The notes under the pieces were generated by a model that saw only the letters and a program-made list of their open reading frames with translations, was not told where the DNA came from and did no database searches. From DATKJS01 sp050015275 (GTDB taxonomy: Bacteria; Acidobacteriota; Aminicenantia; Aminicenantales; Saccharicenantaceae): a stretch of 48,416 nt of DNA. The stretch covers positions 1-48,416 of the forward strand of contig JBEKBS010000021.1 of the NCBI GenBank assembly GCA_050015275.1, given 5' to 3'. Made by a program: the position numbers and the translations under genes. Numbering within the stretch: the first letter of the stretch is position 1; each line of letters starts with the position of its first letter. Shown piece after piece: positions 42,602 through 48,416 of this stretch.

Positions 42602-43876
42602 TTGGAAAACCCCAAAACGAGGACATTGACGCTCGGCGGCTGGACGGGCCCCCGCATCTTGAGCTTGATCTCGGGCGCCGGAATGATCGCGGCCTCGGCC
42701 CTGACCATCCGCCACTTTTCCCTGGCCAATTACCCGGCCACGATCTTCACCGGCTCCTTCTGCGACATCAGCGCCTTCTTCAATTGCGACAGCTCGGCCT
42801 TCTCGCCCATCTCCCAGGTCCTGGGCGTCCCGCTCGGCTTCTTCGGCCTCTTCCTGGGCGCTCTCGTGGCGCTCGGCGCGGTCATCCCGTCCGAAGCCTT
42901 CGAGCGGACCAATAAATCGTTGGCCCTCCTCAACGTCCTGGGCGTCATCGGCCTCTTCCTTTACTCGGTGTTCGTCATGGGCAGCCTGTGCCTTCTCTGC
43001 TCGGGCTTTTACCTGTTCTCGATCCTGAGCTTCGTCCTCTTCTGGGTCCACGGGACCGGCCGCGAGGAGCGGAACCTCGCCGCCCGCTGGGTCCGGCCGT
43101 CCGTCAAGCTCCTGGCCGTTTTCGCGGTCATCGCGGCGGCCGGGGCCTACGGCTTCATCCAGTATCACGACGCCAAAAAGGAGGCCCAGGCCGGCATGGC
43201 CGCGAACATCGTCAGGCAGTTCTACGAGCTTCCGAAGGTGGCGTCACCGAGCTTCCTCTCGCCCTACTGGTCCGTAAAGTCCACGGAGCGGTTCGAGGAC
43301 GCGGCCATCCAGATCGTCGAATACGCCGATTTTCTCTGTCCCGACTGCCTCTACCTCGCCCAGCAGCTGGACAAGCTGAAGAAGGAGTTCCCCGGCAAGA
43401 TCAACGTCGCCGTCCAGTTTTTCCCGCTCGAGGGCATCTGCAATACGGTCCTCCCCCCCAAAAAGGCCAACCTCCACCCCGGCGCCTGCGAGATGACCTT
43501 CATCGCGGCCGGGAACCTCGCCCGCTTCCCCGAGATAAACGACGAGATCTGGGCCAATTTCCGGTCCGTCCGGAACCCGGAATGGCGCCGGGCCCTGGCC
43601 AAAAAATACGGCACGGAGGGGGCCATCGCCGACCTCAAGGTCCGCGACCTCGTCGAGAAGATCATCAACACCGGCGCCGAATACGAGAAGACCTCCGACA
43701 GCTCTTCGCACGGCATCCGCTCGACGCCGACCATGATCATCAACAACCGGATGATCATCGGGACGCTCCCCTACCAGCACCTGAGGGCGATCTTTCAGGC
43801 CTTGGTCGACGAGCGCGACAGCGGAGAGAAGAGATTCATCGAGAACTGGGTCCCGCCCGTCAAAAAAAGGAAATAG
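42602..43876 (+). CDS. VKOR-DsbA fusion, disulfide bond formation protein
   Basis: The protein (424 residues) joins a vitamin K epoxide reductase membrane domain to a periplasmic DsbA-like thioredoxin domain. VKOR cysteines are C54 and C62 (FCDISAFFNC) and the CxxC at C130-C133 (CLLC); about five helices follow the family pattern. The DsbA-like domain has C246-P-D-C249 (FLCPDCLYL) and a cis-Pro loop IRSTPTMIINN. The fusion oxidises exported proteins and passes electrons to quinone. I favour the TTG at 42602 because GAGGAGA lies eight bases upstream; a GTG at 42587 is the alternative. Confidence 0.9.
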   Translation: MENPKTRTLTLGGWTGPRILSLISGAGMIAASALTIRHFSLANYPATIFTGSFCDISAFFNCDSSAFSPISQVLGVPLGFFGLFLGALVALGAVIPSEAFERTNKSLALLNVLGVIGLFLYSVFVMGSLCLLCSGFYLFSILSFVLFWVHGTGREERNLAARWVRPSVKLLAVFAVIAAAGAYGFIQYHDAKKEAQAGMAANIVRQFYELPKVASPSFLSPYWSVKSTERFEDAAIQIVEYADFLCPDCLYLAQQLDKLKKEFPGKINVAVQFFPLEGICNTVLPPKKANLHPGACEMTFIAAGNLARFPEINDEIWANFRSVRNPEWRRALAKKYGTEGAIADLKVRDLVEKIINTGAEYEKTSDSSSHGIRSTPTMIINNRMIIGTLPYQHLRAIFQALVDERDSGEKRFIENWVPPVKKRK

Positions 43877-43961
43877 GTCCCTCGTCCCCGTTTTAGCTAA
43901 ATCCGCCGGCACACGAACACGCCCTGGCTGCCATTGCCTGAGGAAAGTCTTTGAACATGTT

Positions 43962-44810
43962 CTAAAGCCAGAGCGAGGCCGCTTGCGGCACGGAGGCGCG
44001 GTCGACAAGGCTGAGCGCTCCCCTGGCGCAGGCGTTCCGGCAGATCCCGCAGCCGTAGCATTTCTTCCAATCGACCAGAGCTTTAGTTTTCCGCTTGCGG
44101 GGCAGGAAGGCGGCGAACGGACAGAGCTTGGCGCACTCGCCGCATCCGCTGCACTTCACTTCATCAACCCGGGCCAGGTATTCCGACCGGAACATGACAG
44201 GGGTCTTGTAAGCCAGGGACACCTTCATCGCCATGCAGCCCGGGAGCGAACAGTTGCAGATGCCGCCGATGAACGGAGTGACAAAGGACCAGACCGTGTG
44301 GCACAGCCCTTCCTCCTCGTTCTCCCGCATCAGGGCCAAAGCCTCCTCCCTGGGCAGGAACTCGAGGCCGCCCGTCTGGGGCCCGATCAGGTAGGCGGGG
44401 TCGATGCCGCGGAGGATATTAAGCAGCTCGCCGCCCTGAGGCGCCAGGCTGATCCCGTAGCAGTAGCGGTGCTCGGGCCCGAACGCGACGTGGCGGCAGA
44501 TGCAGGCCAGCCGGACGACCGAGGTCGTGAAGCCCAGGATCTTCTCGATGTCCTCGATGGGCACGACCTGGCCGAAGTGCATGACTTTCTGCTTTGCGGT
44601 GATCTTCTTGCGGATGCCGCGCGTAAAGAACGATGGGATCTTATCGAGCATGTCGAGCGTCCGCACGCCCTTGGCCAGGCGGTCGGGCGACTCAAAAAAG
44701 CGCTCTATGAACCCCCTGCGCCGGACGTCGCTGAGGAGGTCTTCGGAGTAGTTGCGGGCGTCCAGGTACCACTTCTTCCCTTCCCCGTGCTGGTGGCAGA
44801 AATCGCACAT
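43962..44810 (-). CDS. ferredoxin-like iron-sulfur protein
   Basis: The 282-residue protein ends in two 4Fe-4S clusters: CSGCGECAKLCPFAAF and CYGCGICRNACARGAL. Extra cysteines occur at the start (CDFCHQHGEG), in ACICRHVAFG and in GICNCSLPGC. N-terminal residues such as KKWYLDARNYSEDLL recur in an uncharacterised family of anaerobes that I recall but cannot name. The ATG at 44810 lacks a good Shine-Dalgarno; a TTG at 44852 with GGGGAGG inside its reading frame is possible. It follows the radical SAM gene closely and probably supplies electrons to it. Confidence 0.75.
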   Translation of the reverse strand: MCDFCHQHGEGKKWYLDARNYSEDLLSDVRRRGFIERFFESPDRLAKGVRTLDMLDKIPSFFTRGIRKKITAKQKVMHFGQVVPIEDIEKILGFTTSVVRLACICRHVAFGPEHRYCYGISLAPQGGELLNILRGIDPAYLIGPQTGGLEFLPREEALALMRENEEEGLCHTVWSFVTPFIGGICNCSLPGCMAMKVSLAYKTPVMFRSEYLARVDEVKCSGCGECAKLCPFAAFLPRKRKTKALVDWKKCYGCGICRNACARGALSLVDRASVPQAASLWL

Positions 44811-44853
44811 CGGTTTCGGGTTATGAGTAGCACACCTCCCCGCCAATAGCAAG

Positions 44854-46239
44854 TCAGCGGATGTTCGCCCTTCCGAAAAGGCCCATCCGCGGCGACGCGC
44901 TCTGATCTACCGATCCGGCGAGCTCGACCGGCGGCATCCGGATATCCTTGACCCCGCCCCTGAACGCCAGGTTGACGGCAAGGACCGCCGCCGTGGCCTG
45001 GGGCGAGGCCCGCAGCGAGGCCCGGCCGACGCGCTGAACGATCCGCGGGTAGGAGAAGAACTTCTTCCTGACCCAAGCGCATCCTTCGATGAGCTCCCGC
45101 CGGGACATGTTTTTCGGCTCGAAACAGGCGCGGTCGGTCATGTACATGCTCCAGTCCCGTTCGACGAGCCGGCCCTCGCTCTCGAGCCTCGCGTAGAGCG
45201 GTGTCCCGGGATACGGGACGAGGATGTTGATCTGGGCGGTATCGATCCGGCTCTCCAGGGCGAAATCGAGGGTCCGTGCGAAGACCGCTCCGTCATCGTT
45301 GTCGAAGCCGAAAATGAAGGCCCCGATGACGCAGATCCCCCGGGCGTGGAGCTTCCGGACGGTCTCCATGTAGACGGCCGCCCGGTTCTCGCCCCGGGCG
45401 AGCTTGGTGAGCCGGGCCTGGGCGACAACGGTCTCGAAGCCGACGAACACTCCGGCGCAGCCGCTCCTCTCCATCAGGTCCAGCATGTCCCCGTCTTTGG
45501 AGATATTCCAGGAGGCGTTGCCAACCCACGTCTTCCGGAGCGGGATGAGGCCCCGGAAAAGCTCCTTGAAATAATCCGTCTCCTGGGCGACGTTGTCGTC
45601 GTTGAGAACGAAGGTGTCCCCGTCGAGCCCCCGGATCTCCTCGATGACCTCCTCGACGGGCCGGCACCGCGTCCGGGCCCCGAAGAGGGCCGTGATGGAG
45701 CAGAATTCGCAGCTGAAGGGACAGCCCCGCGTCGCCTGGACGGTATTGACCGTGATGTAATCCTCTTTCCGGAGCAGGTCCCTCCGGGGGACCGGCAGGC
45801 CGGCCAGGTCGGAGCTGTTCGACGACCGGTAGACCTTCCGGAGCGCGCCCGCCTTAAAGTCCCTGAGGAGCCCGGGCCAGGTGTCCTCGGCTTCGCCGAC
45901 GACGATGGCGTCCGCTTCGCGCCCGGCCTCCTCCGGACAGGCCGTCACGTGCATCCCGCCGAGGACGACGGGGACCCCCCGAGCCCGGAATTCCCGGGCG
46001 ATCTCGTAGCCCCGGTTGGCGTTGGAGGTCAGGAGCGAGATCCCCACGAGGTCGGCGGAGGCGCCGTAGGCGATCGCCTCGCGCTCGTCGTCGACGATGG
46101 AGATATCGGCGTCCGGAGGGCACAGGGCCGCGACCATCGTCAACCCCAGGCCCGGATAGCGTTGGGATTTGGGTTGGTTCCTGCGGAAGGACGTCGACCG
46201 CGACCGGCGCGCCGACGGATAGATCAACTGGATTTTCAT
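44854..46239 (-). CDS. B12-binding-type radical SAM protein
   Basis: The 461-residue protein has an N-terminal cobalamin-binding-like domain (KIQLIYPSA, DLVGISLLTSNANRGYEIA, GVPVVLGGMHVTACPEE) and a radical SAM domain with the cluster motif CPFSCEFC. FVLNDDNVAQETDYFKEL and FVGFETVVAQ follow as in the Elongator-like barrel. The family does methylations, methylthiolations and rearrangements; the substrate is unknown. It is transcribed just ahead of the ferredoxin-like gene. Confidence 0.88.
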   Translation of the reverse strand: MKIQLIYPSARRSRSTSFRRNQPKSQRYPGLGLTMVAALCPPDADISIVDDEREAIAYGASADLVGISLLTSNANRGYEIAREFRARGVPVVLGGMHVTACPEEAGREADAIVVGEAEDTWPGLLRDFKAGALRKVYRSSNSSDLAGLPVPRRDLLRKEDYITVNTVQATRGCPFSCEFCSITALFGARTRCRPVEEVIEEIRGLDGDTFVLNDDNVAQETDYFKELFRGLIPLRKTWVGNASWNISKDGDMLDLMERSGCAGVFVGFETVVAQARLTKLARGENRAAVYMETVRKLHARGICVIGAFIFGFDNDDGAVFARTLDFALESRIDTAQINILVPYPGTPLYARLESEGRLVERDWSMYMTDRACFEPKNMSRRELIEGCAWVRKKFFSYPRIVQRVGRASLRASPQATAAVLAVNLAFRGGVKDIRMPPVELAGSVDQSASPRMGLFGRANIR

Positions 46240-46359
46240 CTCGGCTCACCCCCCCATCCGCCCATAATATGGGGATCCCGGGAGGCCGAGTTGTCAAGAA
46301 GATGTCAAGATTTCGTAAAAAAGCCTCTACACCACGGTTTTCCTGGAGCTCGATCGCGG

Positions 46360-47187
46360 CTATCGGGGCTCGTTTTTCGCGATCTCGGCCCGGAGGGCCG
46401 CGTCCACGCCGGCGGGATGGCTCCGGTAATGGGATTCGAGCCGGCTCGAGTCCTTATGGGCCCGCGCGTACGTCCATCCCCCGGACATCAGCCGCCGCTC
46501 GTGGAGCTCGTGGAGCAGGATGAACGGGCGCTCCTCCGGCTTGACGTCGTCGTCGATCCAGACCTCTTTCGCCGGGATGAAACCGTAGACCTTGTCGTGC
46601 CCGCCCTCCGTGAAATCGATGTAAAAAACGTCCCGGACGAGCTCGCCATCGACGACCCAGACCTTGACCTCGTCGCTCCATTCCTCGAGAAGTTTTTTAT
46701 GGACGCGGGCGATGACCTCGCCGGTCCGGTGCGCGGCCGCCAGAGCGGCCCCCTCGCGCCCCGCCGCCGTTCCGAGCCTCTCGGTTTTTTCCACCTTGTC
46801 GCCTTCGTCAATGGCGTTTCCGTAGGCGGCACCCCGGGCCATGAGCCTGTTCTCGACGAGAAGATGGTCGATGAAGAACCGTTCCTCGCCCGGGGCGTTC
46901 TCCTCGTCGAGCCAGAATTCACCGGCCGGGATGAAGCGGAACCTGTAGTGCTGGCCGAAATTCGTGAATTCCTCGTCGATGTTCTGCCGGACGTATTGAC
47001 CGTTGACGACCCACACGTCGAACCCCTCGGCCCGGCCGGCCATCCTCAGATACGGCTTCCCGGGGACGGAGGCCGGCAGGACGCGCGCGCCCGGCCCCGC
47101 GGCGCATCCTCCCATGAGGACGACCGCGGCCAAAGCCGCGCCGAGGATGGCCCGGACGAAAGCCGGACGCCCGCCCTCATGCCACAT
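46360..47187 (-). CDS. lipoprotein with a duplicated unknown domain
   Basis: I cannot name the family. The 275-residue protein has a lipobox ending LMGGC (Cys28) and two copies of an 80-residue domain. Copy A (57-135) runs VWVVNGQYVRQNIDEEF ... FRFIPAGEFWLDEE ... FFIDHLLVENRLM ... AYGNAID. Copy B (176-255) runs VWVVDGELVRDVFYIDF ... YGFIPAKEVWIDDD ... FILLHELHERRLM ... TYARAHK. Copy B has a His-Glu-x-His-Glu cluster and H243 that could bind metal, which copy A lacks. I recall similar HELHE domains in phage or environmental proteins, unverified. Its start overlaps the end of the ABC membrane gene by 11 bases. The 120 bases to 46239 hold no clear feature beyond a T-run. Confidence 0.7.
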   Translation of the reverse strand: MWHEGGRPAFVRAILGAALAAVVLMGGCAAGPGARVLPASVPGKPYLRMAGRAEGFDVWVVNGQYVRQNIDEEFTNFGQHYRFRFIPAGEFWLDEENAPGEERFFIDHLLVENRLMARGAAYGNAIDEGDKVEKTERLGTAAGREGAALAAAHRTGEVIARVHKKLLEEWSDEVKVWVVDGELVRDVFYIDFTEGGHDKVYGFIPAKEVWIDDDVKPEERPFILLHELHERRLMSGGWTYARAHKDSSRLESHYRSHPAGVDAALRAEIAKNEPR

Positions 47188-48067
47188 GGTTATTGGCCCC
47201 GCCCGGGATCTCTCTCTTGACCCTCTCCTGGATGTCCTTGAGCGAGGCATAGCTCTCCATGAGGTCCGGCAGGTACTCCGTGCTCGTCACGAACGTCCAG
47301 AGATAGGCCACGACGGAGTAGATCTGCCCCGTCGAGAAGTTATCGATGTCGATGGCGATGAAGAGGACAACAAGAAAGATGCCCAGGAGGAAAAGCCTGA
47401 TCATTCCGAAGTTTAGCGCCCCCAGGTTGGCGATCTTCCTCTGGGGCCGGGCCATGCCATCGTAGTAGGCGCGGACCTCGCGGATGTCCTTCCGGGCGAA
47501 GATCTCGAAGACGCCCTCCCGCATGTCATGGAGCTCCTTCTGAAGGCCCATCACCTTCCTGCTGTAGAAACGGTTGATCACCGCGAGCGGAATGACGATG
47601 AACATGCAGGTGAGCGAGATCCGCCAGTCAAAGAAGGCCAGGGCGATGGTCGTGCCGCCCAGGTCGAAGCCCTGCTCGATGAAGTCCGGGATGCGGCGCT
47701 TGAGGAAGGTCACGTAGTCCCGGGAGAGCTCGACGCGGGCGGCTGTCTTGGCGACGTCAAGGCCCTTCTCGCGGCTCGATTCGGTCGCTTCCACGGCGAT
47801 GTTCGTGAAGATCTTGAGATAGATCTTCTCATCGATCGATCGCCGGGCCGCGCCAACCCCCGAATTGATCGCGAAGACCCCGATCCAGAGGACCAGGGGA
47901 ACGGTGTAGGAGATGTGGTCCTTGGACCCGAAGAACGCGATGAGCCGGTCGAGAAGGCGGCCGAACAGGGTCGGCTCCACGATCCAGGCCAGCTTCTCGA
48001 TGAGGACGAGAGAGACCGCGAAAAAGAAGGGCCGCCTGTACTTCTGGATGATCTCGGCTAATCTCAT
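47177..48067 (-). CDS. ABC transporter six-helix membrane domain without ATPase
   Basis: This 296-residue protein is a lone type-I exporter membrane domain: six hydrophobic segments with long cytosolic helices (VELSRDYVTFLKRRIPDF, a DWRISLTCMFIVIPLAVINR segment). It ends about where the nucleotide-binding domain should begin (ESYASLKDIQERVKREI). No Walker motifs follow and no ATPase gene is adjacent on this side. It may pair with an ATPase encoded elsewhere or act without one. It lies 22 bases after the next leftward membrane gene and overlaps the lipoprotein gene. Confidence 0.75.
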   Translation of the reverse strand: MRLAEIIQKYRRPFFFAVSLVLIEKLAWIVEPTLFGRLLDRLIAFFGSKDHISYTVPLVLWIGVFAINSGVGAARRSIDEKIYLKIFTNIAVEATESSREKGLDVAKTAARVELSRDYVTFLKRRIPDFIEQGFDLGGTTIALAFFDWRISLTCMFIVIPLAVINRFYSRKVMGLQKELHDMREGVFEIFARKDIREVRAYYDGMARPQRKIANLGALNFGMIRLFLLGIFLVVLFIAIDIDNFSTGQIYSVVAYLWTFVTSTEYLPDLMESYASLKDIQERVKREIPGGANNHVA

Positions 48068-48089
48068 GAATTTAAAAAGGCGGCGCGGT

Positions 48090-48416
48090 TCAGGGCCGCT
48101 GATTGATTTCGGACTGCTGCTGCGCTTCCCGGGCCGCGGTCCTGAGGTAGAGGGACGCGGCCTGGGCGACGACAAAAACGACGAATCCCATGACGACCAG
48201 GCTCAGGAGGATCAAGGCGACCGCCTTGGTGTTCGACACTTTCCGGGCCAGCCCCTGGGGGGCGAGGGCGTCGAAGGCCCATTTCCCGACGAAGACGATC
48301 ATGATCGTGACCCCGACGGCGAGCCGGTAGCCGTATTCTTCCGCGCGGCCGTAGCTCGAGCGGTCGAGGTGGAAGAAGGGCGAGACCAGCCAGGCGGCGA
48401 ACAGGAGCAGGACGAC
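48090..48416 (-). CDS. C-terminal part of a membrane protein, cut by the window edge
   Basis: The frame is open from the right edge and gives 108 residues with three hydrophobic segments: VVLLLFAAWLVSPFF, YRLAVGVTIMIVFVGKWAF and AVALILLSLVVMGFVVFVV. A short polar tail with QQQS ends it. I do not recognise the family. It is the first gene of a leftward group with the ABC membrane domain and lipoprotein. Confidence 0.6.
   Translation of the reverse strand, partial: VVLLLFAAWLVSPFFHLDRSSYGRAEEYGYRLAVGVTIMIVFVGKWAFDALAPQGLARKVSNTKAVALILLSLVVMGFVVFVVAQAASLYLRTAAREAQQQSEINQRP

Noticed and set aside
43962..44852. TTG start for the ferredoxin-like gene
   Set aside because: It adds 14 residues with no family look. 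The ATG at 44810 begins directly at the first cysteine motif, though its ribosome site is weak, so this is not certain.

Overview
This is a GC-rich bacterial chromosome segment with tightly packed genes. It carries about 38 protein genes and no rRNA, tRNA or CRISPR that I can see. The gene mix is Gram-negative in style: two lipoproteins, cytochrome bd, a GTP-dependent PEP carboxykinase, sigma-54 signalling, many phosphorelay proteins, and TPR and TatT-like exported proteins. This would fit an uncultured Acidobacteriota/Aminicenantes-like or Desulfobacterota-like lineage. That placement is an inference from gene style only; no marker gene here settles it.

Region 1 (1-10.0 kb) is a potassium uptake island. 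An NtrC-type sigma-54 activator is followed by a good -24/-12 promoter and then one co-directional operon: a KinB-like sensor kinase, a 27-residue membrane peptide, kdpF, kdpA, kdpB, kdpC, and a KdpD-like protein with no kinase domain that ends in a PTS EIIA domain. No kdpE is present. Kdp therefore appears to be controlled through sigma-54, with a nitrogen-PTS-like input built into the KdpD remnant.

Region 2 (10.0-14.5 kb) has a leftward CDF metal exporter plus YbaK, divergent from cydAB (bd-type quinol oxidase). A 206-bp MITE-like element with perfect 24-bp terminal inverted repeats follows.

Region 3 (14.8-16.4 kb) is a probable undescribed selenoprotein: an exported thioredoxin-fold/TPR protein whose CxxC motif is read as U-G-S-C through an in-frame TGA. 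A perfect 8-bp hairpin lies 10 nt after the TGA, where a bacterial SECIS should be, and a clean terminator follows the gene.

Region 4 (16.5-23.5 kb) holds the most unusual system. After an exported-looking O-methyltransferase there is a two-gene operon. The first gene encodes an 1181-residue protein: pseudo-receiver, PilZ, YcgR-like PilZ, LuxD-like acyl hydrolase/transferase, SAM methyltransferase. It overlaps a membrane hybrid histidine kinase with a receiver and an HD-GYP c-di-GMP phosphodiesterase. I infer c-di-GMP-controlled release or transfer of a fatty acyl group followed by methylation, perhaps making a diffusible lipid signal or modifying a lipid.

Region 5 (23.5-37.1 kb) is mostly metabolic and envelope genes: a beta-lactamase-fold lipoprotein lacking its catalytic residues, a DUF1015 protein, an HD hydrolase, lactate permease, a methylisocitrate-lyase-like enzyme, pckG, a DedA-like membrane protein, a triple-CAP protein, a GDP-mannose-3,5-epimerase-like enzyme, and a membrane protein with XdhC and MocA.

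Region 6 (37.1-48.4 kb) has a RHH/PIN toxin-antitoxin pair, an enolase-superfamily enzyme divergent from a TatT-like protein, an RluA-type pseudouridine synthase whose end lies in a repeat element, PcnB, a VKOR-DsbA fusion, a ferredoxin with a B12-type radical SAM protein, a duplicated-domain lipoprotein, and an ABC membrane domain lacking an ATPase. The window ends inside a membrane protein gene.
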